A stretch of DNA of 20,452 bases from a virus: IMG/VR virus record IMGVR_UViG_3300034118_001642, positions 1 to 20,452 of that record; one strand, written 5' to 3'. Shown in pieces: positions 6,293 through 14,441 of this stretch. The first letter of the stretch is position 1. The number at the start of each line of letters is the position of its first letter. Under the pieces are notes generated by a model. That model ran no database searches. It had not been told where the DNA came from and was given only the letters and a program-made list of their open reading frames with translations. The translations under genes and the position numbers were made by a program.

Positions 6293-6472
6293 ATGGAAAA
6301 GCCATGGTATCAAAGTAAAACGCTGTGGGTCAACATCCTGACATTGCTTGCACTCATTCTTGGCACAGTGGCGCAGTGGCCAGAGCTCCAAGCGCTGGCA
6401 CCGCAACTACTCGGCGCACTCAGCGTGGTCAACATTCTGCTCCGCTTGCTCACCGATAAGCGCTTGGTGTAG
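6293..6472 (+). CDS. Putative holin
   Basis: A 59-residue protein. KPWYQSKTLWVNILTLLAL at the N-terminus, a polar turn with PELQALAP, and a second hydrophobic stretch ending NILLRLLTDK match a widespread class of two-helix phage membrane proteins found beside endolysins. It probably forms the membrane lesion that releases the amidase. Assignment rests on pattern and position. Confidence 0.7.
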   Translation: MEKPWYQSKTLWVNILTLLALILGTVAQWPELQALAPQLLGALSVVNILLRLLTDKRLV

Positions 6473-6474
6473 TC

Positions 6475-6924
6475 ATGGCGACACGGAAGCCCAGTGCCCG
6501 CCGTGAGGTATCGCTCATCCGTGTGCCAGAGGTGCTCGACGCTATTGAGGAGCTGGGCATTGTTCAACACGCATGCGCCGCCGTTGGCTTCGATCGCCGC
6601 ACGCTGTACCGCATGATGGAAACCGACGCCAGCGTAGCCGAGGCGGTGCGCATTGCCGTGGAGCGGGGCAGGGAGAAGCGCAAGGACTTCCTCGAGAGCT
6701 TGGCGTACAAGATGGCGCCGGAGAATCCCGTCATGGTGATGTTCCTGCTGAAGCGTGAAGACCCGAGCTACAGGGAAAGCTACAATGTCAATACGACCAA
6801 TACCCCAACCAACTTCGTCATCGACCTCGGTACTGCGGATACGTCACTCGATGCTGCTTCCGCATCAGATGAGGTTTCTCCAGTCGAAGGCGAAGTATAT
6901 CTACTACAAGGGCGGGATTCGTAG
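6475..6924 (+). CDS. terS: Terminase small subunit
   Basis: A 149-residue protein. Residues ~29-52 form a helix-turn-helix (VQHACAAVGFDRRTLYRMME) that would bind the packaging site. Residues 53-100 are helical with ENPVMVMFLLKREDPSYRE, a sequence style common in small terminase subunits. The acidic C-terminal tail (~110-149) overlaps the large subunit gene. TerS recognises phage DNA and regulates the packaging motor. Confidence 0.75.
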   Translation: MATRKPSARREVSLIRVPEVLDAIEELGIVQHACAAVGFDRRTLYRMMETDASVAEAVRIAVERGREKRKDFLESLAYKMAPENPVMVMFLLKREDPSYRESYNVNTTNTPTNFVIDLGTADTSLDAASASDEVSPVEGEVYLLQGRDS

Positions 6925-8044
6925 TGGCAAGTCGTACGCCGGAGCGCTCAAAGTGCTTACCATGCCCATGCACAGCAAAGCCATCGTGGCGGCGCCGTCG
7001 TACGAGAACATTCGCAACGGCTCGCTCCGCACGTTGCTCAATCTTATCTCTGAGTTTGAGCGCCGTAGCGGCATGACGATTCTTGACGGAAAGCCTCGAT
7101 TGTCAGCGCCGTACATGATCCGTCTCATCGGTGACCGGGAAATTGTGTTCTTTTCTGAGAACAACTTCAATTTGGTGCGTGGTATGGAGGCGGCGCTGTG
7201 CTGGATAGACGAAGCGGGGCACATGGATGAGTACATCGACGGCATGAACACGTTGTGGACGGTGGCACTGGGTCGACTCAATCAAGCGCCAGGGCAAATC
7301 ATATTGACCTCATCGCCAAACTTTAAGAAGCCGTGGTCGTCAAACCTCTTCCGTGACAACGCCCACGATCCGGAGTACGAAACCATCTTCGCTTCAACGT
7401 TGGACAACCACTTTTTGAGCGAGGAGTACAAAGCCTCACTGAGGAAGAACTACACCAGTGAGATGTACGCACAGGAAGTCCTTGGGCAGGACATTAACCC
7501 GTCAGGGAGTTTGTTCAAGCGCCATTGGTTCACCGTAGTGCCCACCGCTCCGCAAGGTCTGACGTGGTCTCGGTACTGGGACTTGGCCGCCTCGACCAAG
7601 CAGAGCGCCGACTACAGCGCCTCCGTGCGGGTCGCTCTGCATGACGGTGTGCTGTACATCGCCGACGGCATCAAGATGAAAGCGGAGTGGCCCGATGTGC
7701 GCAAAGTCATCGTTGCCACCGCTCTTGCCGAGCAGGGCACGGTGCTCGGCATCGAAGAGGCGTTGCACGGCTTGGCGGCAGTGCAAGAGTTGCGACGCAT
7801 GCCAGAGCTAACGGCGACCACGTTGCGAGGCATCAAGGTGGACAAGGACAAACAGAGCCGAGCGATGCCGTGGGCGGCACGTGCCGAAGCGGGAGCGGTG
7901 CGCATCGTGGCAGGGAGCTGGGTCAAGGATTTTATTGACGAAGTGGTGGCGTTCCCGAGCGCACCACACGACGACTATGTAGACGCCGCAAGCGGAGCCG
8001 TCGCCATGGCTGCGCGGCCGAAGATTCGATGGGAGATACTATGA
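6851..8044 (+). CDS. terL: Terminase large subunit
   Basis: A 397-residue packaging motor. The ATPase part has Walker A GGIRSGKS at 21-28 and Walker B ALCWIDEA with Asp120-Glu121, then a coupling motif TSSPN at 153-157. The nuclease part has YWDLAAS (Asp244), GIEEALHG (Glu302/303) and HDDYVDAASG (Asp374/375 and Asp378), which are the metal ligands of the RNase H-like fold. I chose ATG 6851 because the frame upstream, open from 6755, reads as low-complexity sequence out of frame with terS. ATG 6869 is also possible. The overlap with terS is 74 bp. The stop overlaps the portal start by ATGA. Confidence 0.92.
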   Translation: MLLPHQMRFLQSKAKYIYYKGGIRSGKSYAGALKVLTMPMHSKAIVAAPSYENIRNGSLRTLLNLISEFERRSGMTILDGKPRLSAPYMIRLIGDREIVFFSENNFNLVRGMEAALCWIDEAGHMDEYIDGMNTLWTVALGRLNQAPGQIILTSSPNFKKPWSSNLFRDNAHDPEYETIFASTLDNHFLSEEYKASLRKNYTSEMYAQEVLGQDINPSGSLFKRHWFTVVPTAPQGLTWSRYWDLAASTKQSADYSASVRVALHDGVLYIADGIKMKAEWPDVRKVIVATALAEQGTVLGIEEALHGLAAVQELRRMPELTATTLRGIKVDKDKQSRAMPWAARAEAGAVRIVAGSWVKDFIDEVVAFPSAPHDDYVDAASGAVAMAARPKIRWEIL

Positions 8045-10086
8045 CGCTGAACTCGTTGCCCGCATGGTTCGAGCAACTCCGCCGCGGCGGTCGCATCGTC
8101 ACCACTGCGGACGCCTACAGTGTGTCCCCACTGCTGTACCGCGCCACCAACTTACGCGCTGATGCGCTCAGCTCCATTCCGTACCGACTGACGTACAACG
8201 ATGTCGAACAGGATTGGCCATTCGTGCAAAGCTTTCCTCAGCTCCTCAAGGACATTGAGCGATCGCTCTGTCTGACGGGCGGTGCGTACCTCTACAAAAT
8301 CTACAAGGGGAAACGCCTTGTGGGCTTTGTCCCGCTCAATCCCACCACGATGAACGTGGCACTCATGACGGACAAAGCAACGCTCGAAAACCCGCTTTTG
8401 GGCGCATCGTTCGTGCAGAGCATCAACGGCAAATCGTATGGGCCGTGGACGGTGAACGAGGTCGTTTATTTTCGTGAACCCAGCTACCTCGACGATATCG
8501 GGCCGGGCATCGCTCCGGCACACGTGGCACTCAGCAACGCCAAGCTGGAGCACTACCTCAGCCGCTTTGCCTCGGCATTTTTCGAGGGCGGCGCACAGCC
8601 GGTTACCATCATGAACCTCCCCGAGCACATGGACGAAGCCGAGTTCCAGCGCTTCCGTACAGAAATGCGCTCAACCATCGGCGGCGGGATTATCAATGCG
8701 TTCAAGATGATTTTCATGCGAGCCCCGGACATTAAGATTGAGCAACTCACGCCGCCCATCAACTCCCTGCAGATGCCCGAGCTATACGAGCGGGTGATTA
8801 CCAGCGTGGGCATGGCGTACGGCGTGCCCCGCACCATGCTCGAGGCATCAGCGGCGAACTACGCAACGGCAGAATCTGACCGGCAATCGTTTTGGCGGGA
8901 AACCATCATTCCCCGCTTGAGCCTGTACGAAGCGGTGCTCAATGCACAGGTCTTCGCTCCGCTTGGCTGGGAAATCAGCTTTACTCCGGAGATGCTCGAC
9001 GTGATGCAGGTGGACGAGGCAAGCCGTGCCGGGTCACTGCTCCAGCTTGTGCAAGCCGGCGTCCCGCTTCGTGGAGCGATGACGATTTTGGGGTATGACC
9101 AAATCGAAGAGGCGCTTGGCCCCGCCCCCACACCGCTTGCATTGCCAGAACCGCCACCGCCAGAGCCGACCCCACCTGCACTGCCTGACCCTGCCACGGA
9201 TGCGCCAAGCGATGCGGCGGCGATGCGCTCCGCCGAATTTGAGCTCCTCGCCAAAAAGCTCGAGCGGCGCATCAAGGCAGGGAAGTCTTTGCAGTGCAGT
9301 TTCAAGAGCGACATCCTCAGCGATGACGACATCGCCAGCGTCATGGAGCGACTCAGCGACGGCATGACGGTGAGCGATGTGCGCACGGTGGTTGACGCAG
9401 TCAAAGCCGAGGACATGACGCCAGAGGAAAAAAGCATTTTTGACCGCCTCATCGGACCACTGACCGCACGAGGTGAGCGCTGGGCACGGCGCATCATGCG
9501 AGGCGAGGACATCAGCGACGCCGAGGGCAAAGTGAGCGATATCACCGCTCCGGTACTCAGTGATGAGCTGGGCAAGGTCATGGGTGGACGCATCGATAGA
9601 CTTGGCACGCAGTTTCAGCCCATCGACCCGACTGAGGCCAGCGACATCGTGCAGGACTGGCTGTTCGAGTACGTGCCCGAGCGCAACCGACAGCTGGATG
9701 CGTCAACCATCTCTGTACTCAAAAAGGCGATTGCCGCCTACCGCACCACGCCGGGCATGACGATACAGGATGTGATGCGCAAAGTTGCTCCGGCGACGGA
9801 TCGGGCCCGTGCTCGAAGCATCGCTATCACTGAGGTCACCCGTGCGGCGGCGCAGGCTGAGGTAGACTATCAGCGCTATTTGGGCGGGAAGGGGATTTTG
9901 ATGGAGCGCACGTGGATAACGAACGTCGATGAAAAGGTCTGTCCAACGTGCGGACCACTGCATAACCTTGTCGAAGACGAAGTCACCTCCACGTATCCGC
10001 AGGGCTGGATTATGGAGTACCCCGAGGGTCCGCCAGCGCATGTCAACTGCAGATGCTCGACTGCACTCACGGTGGTGCGCCGATGA
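8041..10086 (+). CDS. Portal protein fused to MuF-type head morphogenesis domain
   Basis: A 681-residue fusion. Residues 1-~355 are a HK97-type portal (SPLLYRATNLRADALSSIPY near the start; MAYGVPRTMLE and a tunnel-type helix later). A proline-rich linker follows at ~361-390. Residues ~390-580 are helical and acidic. Residues 590-681 are a Mu gpF-like domain: AITEVTRAAAQAE, Asp630, VCPTC (Cys634/637), PPAHVNCRC (His667, Cys670/672). The portal dodecamer is the DNA channel; MuF-type domains act in head assembly or are injected. The start is the ATG overlapping the terL stop. Confidence 0.9.
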   Translation: MTLNSLPAWFEQLRRGGRIVTTADAYSVSPLLYRATNLRADALSSIPYRLTYNDVEQDWPFVQSFPQLLKDIERSLCLTGGAYLYKIYKGKRLVGFVPLNPTTMNVALMTDKATLENPLLGASFVQSINGKSYGPWTVNEVVYFREPSYLDDIGPGIAPAHVALSNAKLEHYLSRFASAFFEGGAQPVTIMNLPEHMDEAEFQRFRTEMRSTIGGGIINAFKMIFMRAPDIKIEQLTPPINSLQMPELYERVITSVGMAYGVPRTMLEASAANYATAESDRQSFWRETIIPRLSLYEAVLNAQVFAPLGWEISFTPEMLDVMQVDEASRAGSLLQLVQAGVPLRGAMTILGYDQIEEALGPAPTPLALPEPPPPEPTPPALPDPATDAPSDAAAMRSAEFELLAKKLERRIKAGKSLQCSFKSDILSDDDIASVMERLSDGMTVSDVRTVVDAVKAEDMTPEEKSIFDRLIGPLTARGERWARRIMRGEDISDAEGKVSDITAPVLSDELGKVMGGRIDRLGTQFQPIDPTEASDIVQDWLFEYVPERNRQLDASTISVLKKAIAAYRTTPGMTIQDVMRKVAPATDRARARSIAITEVTRAAAQAEVDYQRYLGGKGILMERTWITNVDEKVCPTCGPLHNLVEDEVTSTYPQGWIMEYPEGPPAHVNCRCSTALTVVRR

Positions 10087-10550
10087 TGAGCGTAGAGGTG
10101 ACCAAACTCGGCATCGATTTGTCCAAAGCAATTGGCGACGTGGTGACATCGGTCAGCCTCACCTACGCCAAGGAAGTGCAAGGTCGCTTGCAGAAAGCGA
10201 CGCCGCCGAAACCAAGACCCGGCTCTATGGTGTGGAAGAGCCAAAAGCAACGCCGCTTTGTCATGGCGATGATAGCACAGGGAAAAATCAAAGTCCCGTA
10301 CGAACGTGGTCAGGGCAACGGACTTCGGGGTAGCCAGTCGCTCAACCGCGGCTACCGCGTCGACAAAGAGGGGCTCGAAGCCGTGCTGTACAATGCAGCT
10401 TCGTATGCGCCCTACGTCGTCGGTGACCAGCAAGCACAGATACACCGAGACCGCTGGGCGACAGCGATGCAGGTCGCCGCCGACATCGCACGAGACGGCA
10501 TACTCGACCAGGTGGTTGAGGATGCACTACGGAAAGCGGGGCTATCATGA
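10083..10550 (+). CDS. Hypothetical virion-morphogenesis protein (possibly HK97 gp10-like)
   Basis: A 155-residue protein overlapping both neighbours by 4 bases. The N-terminal helix (SLTYAKEVQGRLQKATPPKP) and the segment ASYAPYVVGDQQAQIHRDRW resemble the small virion proteins of the HK97 gp10/Mu gpG group. Unlike the usual order it lies before the protease and capsid part. Assignment is tentative; a structural role is likely from position. Confidence 0.6.
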   Translation: MMSVEVTKLGIDLSKAIGDVVTSVSLTYAKEVQGRLQKATPPKPRPGSMVWKSQKQRRFVMAMIAQGKIKVPYERGQGNGLRGSQSLNRGYRVDKEGLEAVLYNAASYAPYVVGDQQAQIHRDRWATAMQVAADIARDGILDQVVEDALRKAGLS

Positions 10551-12598
10551 CCACCAAAGCCGAGAGCGATACGCACACGCCGCCGCAATCCGTGGCAGAC
10601 AATGCCCGCAGAGCCCTCGAAGTCCGAGCGGAGAAGCCACCGAGCCAGCGGGGCATGACCCCGGTCGGCCTTGCTCGAGCACGGCAGTTGGCCAATCGTC
10701 AGCCGGTGTCAGTCGCCACACTGCGCCGCATGGTCAGTTACTTTGCTCGCCATGAGGTAGACAAAGAGGGTGCGACGTGGGAGGAGCAGGGAGCAGGGTG
10801 GCAGGCGTGGATGGGCTGGGGAGGCGATGAGGGCTGGGCATGGGCTCGGCGCATCATCGAGGCGGAGGATACGAAGTCATTTGACGACCCCCATATAATG
10901 GAAATAGGAGGGAGATTACCAATGGATTACACAGTCAAGACACTGCCTACAACGGTGAAAGCGATTGGCGAGTACAGAATTAAGGGCTTGGGCATCGTGT
11001 TTGGTGGGTTCGACCTCGTCGGCGACCGATTCACTGCCGAAACTGACTTCGGCGGCTCAAGGCCATTCCAGGGCATGCCGGTCTACTACAATCACGCCAT
11101 GGACGGCATCAAGTCACAAATCGGCGAGGTTGCGACGTGGACTCCTACCGATGAGGGCATTGTCGTAGAAATCGAGCTGTACCGACGGCATCAGTATGTC
11201 GGCGAGGTGATGAAACTCGTCGAAGCTGGCGCACTCGGACTCAGCTCGGGCGCTGTAGCACACCTCGTCATGCGTGAGCCAATCAAGGGCGGCTACGAGA
11301 TGAAGCGCTGGCCCGCCGCTGAGATGAGTGTCACTCCCATTCCCGCGGAACCCCGTACCACACTGGGCGAAATTGCCAAGACCCCGGAGGACTTGGGCTT
11401 GGTCAAGAACATCAAAGTCAAGAGCACAGAGGTCGAGCCTGCGAGCATGGCTGCAGATGAGACGATGCCTGACGATACAGAGACTACACCAGACGCGGCC
11501 GAAGTGGCCACCGAATCACCAGAGGAGACCAAAGCCATGCCAGAGGGCATCATCGACAACGCTCGCAACGACGAGCCACAGGTAAAGGCGGCATTGCCTG
11601 CCGCTCCGTCCGAGAATCCGTTCGACAGCAACGAGTACCACCGTGCGTACAAGCGCTTCATCGATGTGAAAAATCCCATCGAAAAGGCGGAAGACAGCTA
11701 TGACGTACATCAGGTACTTCGCAACGCCACCAAAGCGTACGCCGTCAAGACGCAGACCGAGGGCACCAGCAACGACGGTGGGTTCACCGTGCCAACCGCA
11801 GTCAACCGCTCGATGGTCGCACGGCGTGACGAGTCGAGCCTGCTCGGGCAATTCCGCTTTATGCGCGTCACCACGGATACGTGGAAAGTGGTCGTGCCTG
11901 CACAGAGCACCAAGGCCGCGGCCGCGATTGTGGGCGAAGGCGTCACTGCCACTGCCAGCGAGCCGAACATCGCCAACACGAAGACCATCCAGCTCTACAA
12001 AGATACCTTGGAGTTTGCCATCACCGAGGAACTACTCGCCGACACCGCCAGCAACTACGAGGAATTCCTCATGAACGAAATCGCTCGCGCCATGGCGGTG
12101 AGCGTCAACACGTTCATCATCAAGGGAACGGGTAGCTCACAGCCCTACGGCATCTATGCCCGCGTGACCAACGACATCGCCCTCGGTGCTACCACGGCGA
12201 CCTCGGCGCAAGTGCTCAGCGTGAGCACGGGCATCAACGGCGCCTACATGACCAACGGCGAAACCGGCTGGGTGATGCGCAATGCGACCTGGGGCGTGGT
12301 ACGTGGTCTCGACCTCGCCAACACCGGCATGCTTCTGACCAGCATGGAGGGCGGCGTTCGTCGAATCGAGTCATGGCCAGTCGCTCTGAGTGAGCAGGTG
12401 GACGCCTACGGCACCAGCACCAACGAGCCACTCATCTTCGGAAACTTCTCATACTACGCCTTCGCCGAGCGCACCGCTGGGGTGCAGATTGAGCGCGACT
12501 ACAATCCCCGTACGGGCGTCACCTACATGATTGCCAAGTGGCGCTTTGGTGGCGATGTCACTCAGCCTGAAGCCTTCGCTATCGGCAAGCACGCCTAA
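10547..12598 (+). CDS. Fusion: N-terminal phage domain, prohead protease and HK97-type major capsid protein
   Basis: A 683-residue uninterrupted frame. Residues ~11-105 are a Trp/Arg-rich domain (PPQSVADNARRALEVRAEK; WQAWMGWGGDEGWAWA) often linked to phage head maturation proteins. Residues 126-~275 are a prohead protease with probable triad His183 (YYNHAMDG), Ser233 (GLSSGAV) and Glu259 (WPAAEMSVTPIPAE). Residues ~295-395 are an acidic, scaffold-like delta region. Residues ~396-683 are the HK97-fold capsid (GGFTVPTAVN; EFAITEELL; IIKGTG). Self-cleavage would free the capsid subunit. A strong internal AGGAGG before Met126 (ATG 10922) suggests a second, 558-residue product. Confidence 0.9.
   Translation: MTTKAESDTHTPPQSVADNARRALEVRAEKPPSQRGMTPVGLARARQLANRQPVSVATLRRMVSYFARHEVDKEGATWEEQGAGWQAWMGWGGDEGWAWARRIIEAEDTKSFDDPHIMEIGGRLPMDYTVKTLPTTVKAIGEYRIKGLGIVFGGFDLVGDRFTAETDFGGSRPFQGMPVYYNHAMDGIKSQIGEVATWTPTDEGIVVEIELYRRHQYVGEVMKLVEAGALGLSSGAVAHLVMREPIKGGYEMKRWPAAEMSVTPIPAEPRTTLGEIAKTPEDLGLVKNIKVKSTEVEPASMAADETMPDDTETTPDAAEVATESPEETKAMPEGIIDNARNDEPQVKAALPAAPSENPFDSNEYHRAYKRFIDVKNPIEKAEDSYDVHQVLRNATKAYAVKTQTEGTSNDGGFTVPTAVNRSMVARRDESSLLGQFRFMRVTTDTWKVVVPAQSTKAAAAIVGEGVTATASEPNIANTKTIQLYKDTLEFAITEELLADTASNYEEFLMNEIARAMAVSVNTFIIKGTGSSQPYGIYARVTNDIALGATTATSAQVLSVSTGINGAYMTNGETGWVMRNATWGVVRGLDLANTGMLLTSMEGGVRRIESWPVALSEQVDAYGTSTNEPLIFGNFSYYAFAERTAGVQIERDYNPRTGVTYMIAKWRFGGDVTQPEAFAIGKHA
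10880..10911 (+). promoter_or_regulatory. Repeated TTGACG-N7-TATAAT-N6-AGGAGG box, copy 2, inside the protease-capsid gene
   Basis: TTGACG (10881), TATAAT (10894) and AGGAGG (10906) recur with exactly the spacing seen before the amidase gene. The AGGAGG lies 10 bases before ATG 10922, where the protease domain begins. This points to internal transcription or translation of the protease-capsid part on its own. The TATAAT could be a -10 box, though the TTGACG is too near to act as its -35. Confidence 0.5.
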
Positions 12599-12607
12599 TA
12601 TCACACT

Positions 12608-12650
12608 GGGGAGCGCTGATGGATCCGTCAGTGCTCCCCACTGGAGCGCT
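12608..12650 (+). promoter_or_regulatory. Two mutually exclusive hairpins after the capsid gene
   Basis: Arms GGGGAGCGCTGA (12608-12619) and TCAGTGCTCCCC (12628-12639) form a 12-bp stem with one G-U pair and an 8-base loop, nine bases after the capsid stop. AGTGCTCC (12630-12637) can instead pair with GGAGCGCT (12643-12650), which is the ribosome binding site of the next gene. The first hairpin may stabilise the capsid mRNA end; the second would hide the next start. No T-run follows, so this is not a clear terminator. Confidence 0.45.
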
Positions 12651-12839
12651 ATGAAAATCATGTTGTTATACGCCATGGCCGCACTGGGACACGCAGGAGA
12701 GCTCATCATCCATGCGCCGGGCGACATTATCGAACTCAGCGAAAGCGAAGCGCAGACGCTGATTGCACAGGGGCAGGCAATGCTGATTGAGGAGCCCGAC
12801 CCCGTCCCAGCAAAGCGCACGACGAAGAAGGTTTTGTAG
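12651..12839 (+). CDS. Small head protein, hypothetical
   Basis: A 62-residue protein. PGDIIELSESEAQTLIAQGQAML resembles the short PGD...L...EA..LI..G.A motif of small proteins encoded just after phage capsid genes, whose role is unclear. It starts with weak GGAG five bases upstream, in a region able to form a hairpin, and ends one base before the next gene. Confidence 0.65.
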   Translation: MKIMLLYAMAALGHAGELIIHAPGDIIELSESEAQTLIAQGQAMLIEEPDPVPAKRTTKKVL

Positions 12840-12840
12840 C

Positions 12841-13455
12841 ATGGCATACTTCACGACGGCAGAGCTAAAGGCCTATTTGGGCATCACGTCGTCGTCGGAT
12901 GATGTCCAGCTCGGCTACCTGCCTGACCGGGTCACCGAGGCAATCAACACGTATTGCCATCGGCACTTCGAGCCAGAAGCCGAGCACGGCCCCGCTGCGA
13001 GCCATACACACTATTTCACCGCACTGCTAACCGTGGATGGCGGCGATTTGCTCGATTGGCGCACACTCAATCTGAACCACGACTTGGCAGAGCTCACAAG
13101 CATCACCAACGGCGACGGGACCGTCATTTCTGCGAGTGATGTGGTTCTACTTCCGCTCAATGTAAAGCCCGCCAATTTTATCCGCATCAAAAGCGGGGTC
13201 AATGCAACGTGGACGTATACCACTTCGCCAGAAGCGGCGATTGCTGTCGCTGGCAAGTGGAGCTACAGCCTCGACATCCCTGCCGATGTCAAAGCAGCGG
13301 CGCTTCGTTGGGGGGCGCACCTCTACCGGCTTCGTACGGGCGCAACATCCGTCCCCGCTGACATCACCGTGAGCGCTGATGGCAGTGCCTTTGCATCGAA
13401 CCGCATCCCGAGCGATGTGGCGCAGATGCTCAAGCCGTACGTGCGGAGGTCATAG
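12841..13455 (+). CDS. Head-tail connector protein (gp6-like)
   Basis: A 204-residue protein. The N-terminal FTTAELKAYLGITSSSDD and the helices up to YCHRHFE match the adaptor family that docks below the portal (HK97 gp6/SPP1 gp15 type). The middle is beta-rich, and the C-terminal helix DIPADVKAAALRWGAHLYRLR is the second signature segment. Position after capsid agrees with an adaptor ring. Confidence 0.75.
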   Translation: MAYFTTAELKAYLGITSSSDDVQLGYLPDRVTEAINTYCHRHFEPEAEHGPAASHTHYFTALLTVDGGDLLDWRTLNLNHDLAELTSITNGDGTVISASDVVLLPLNVKPANFIRIKSGVNATWTYTTSPEAAIAVAGKWSYSLDIPADVKAAALRWGAHLYRLRTGATSVPADITVSADGSAFASNRIPSDVAQMLKPYVRRS

Positions 13456-13456
13456 C

Positions 13457-13909
13457 ATGGCGAGCAACCTCGACGGCATCTTGGACGCACTCGAAGCGAT
13501 GAGCATCAGCGGGTACAGCTACACCGTCCTGCGAGGCTCCACGCTGAAGACCGTGGTTGACATCGCCACCACGCCGTGTCGCATCATCAGCGCCATTGGG
13601 ATAGAGTCTGGCCAAGCCGGGCAGATGACCCCCGTAGCAAATGGCATTCTGCGCATCACGTGGACGATTACCGACAGTGCCCTCATGCGCCCTGCATCGC
13701 TGGGTATCGGGCTGATGGATATCGCTCCAGCGATGGAGGGCTATGTGACCGCATATCACGATGCTTTGCGCAGTCTGCACACGGCGGCGCATCGCTGGAC
13801 CATCACCGAGCCGCGGCTCCGCTCACAGATACTCGAGTGGCCAGCGGCGTCAGGACAGTATTTTGACGCAGTCGTCGCTACGCTGAGCGTGGTCGACATC
13901 ATCCAGTAA
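13457..13909 (+). CDS. Head-tail joining or tail-completion protein, hypothetical
   Basis: A 150-residue protein starting one base after the connector gene. It has an N-terminal helix (LDGILDALEAM), beta strands and a helix around 98-115 (YVTAYHDALRSLHTA). Size and location between connector and major tail protein fit a tail terminator or similar completion protein, but no diagnostic motif is visible. Confidence 0.6.
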   Translation: MASNLDGILDALEAMSISGYSYTVLRGSTLKTVVDIATTPCRIISAIGIESGQAGQMTPVANGILRITWTITDSALMRPASLGIGLMDIAPAMEGYVTAYHDALRSLHTAAHRWTITEPRLRSQILEWPAASGQYFDAVVATLSVVDIIQ

Positions 13910-13920
13910 GGAGACATAGC

Positions 13921-14367
13921 ATGCCAGGCATCGAATCCGCCATTACGGGCAACAAGTGGACGCTGAGCGTCAAAATCGGTGACGGCGCATACGCCAGCAT
14001 CGCTGCACGAAACCTGAGCTTCACACCTCCTCCGATCGGGCGTGAGGTGGGCGAGTACTACACGCCGGACAGCAACTACGCCAAAGGCATCGTCGGGCCA
14101 TACACGTCGGGCGACATGACCATCAGCATCATCTACACGGAGACCGCTTCGGAAGCATGGCGACTCCTCGAGGCGGCCGTGCATGACGGCACGAGCGTAC
14201 AGCTCAAGTGGAGCATGGCGGACAGCACTGGCTACACAGAGACGGCGCCGGGCTGTAAAATTCGCTCCGTCATGCCGCCAGAGGGCATCGCAGGCAACGC
14301 CGAGGTGCTGGCTACGGAAATCGTAGTGTGGGTACCCGGCTTCAACGAGTTCACCGCCGCTGCATAG
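13921..14367 (+). CDS. Major tail protein
   Basis: A 148-residue protein, predicted nearly all beta, with opening MPGIESAITGNKWTLSVKIG and DMTISIIYTETASEAWRLLE typical of siphovirus tail-tube subunits. It lies directly before the hairpin region, the tail chaperones and the tape measure, the standard order. GGAG precedes the ATG. It would form the hexameric rings of the tail tube and should be highly expressed. Confidence 0.75.
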   Translation: MPGIESAITGNKWTLSVKIGDGAYASIAARNLSFTPPPIGREVGEYYTPDSNYAKGIVGPYTSGDMTISIIYTETASEAWRLLEAAVHDGTSVQLKWSMADSTGYTETAPGCKIRSVMPPEGIAGNAEVLATEIVVWVPGFNEFTAAA

Positions 14368-14370
14368 TAG

Positions 14371-14407
14371 GGCAGGGCGGTGTGACGGGACACCACACCG
14401 CCCCGCC
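14371..14407 (+). terminator. Strong hairpin after the major tail gene, possible terminator or pseudoknot
   Basis: Arms GGCAGGGCGGTGTG (14371-14384) and CACACCGCCCCGCC (14394-14407) pair over 14 positions with one A-C mismatch, around a 9-base loop. Only four T follow (14412-14415), so termination would be partial. The loop contains CGGGACAC, which can pair with GTGTCCCG at 14416-14423, and GTGTCCC recurs at 14433-14439 beside the next start. This suggests a pseudoknot that could tune readthrough or translation after the tail-tube gene. Confidence 0.6.
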
Positions 14408-14441
14408 ATGATTTTGTGTCCCGCATAGAGGAGTGTCCCAC

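Noticed and set aside
6755-6850. Upstream start for the terminase large subunit
   Set aside because: It would overlap terS by 170 bp and adds low-complexity residues with no motif before the conserved LLPHQ start.
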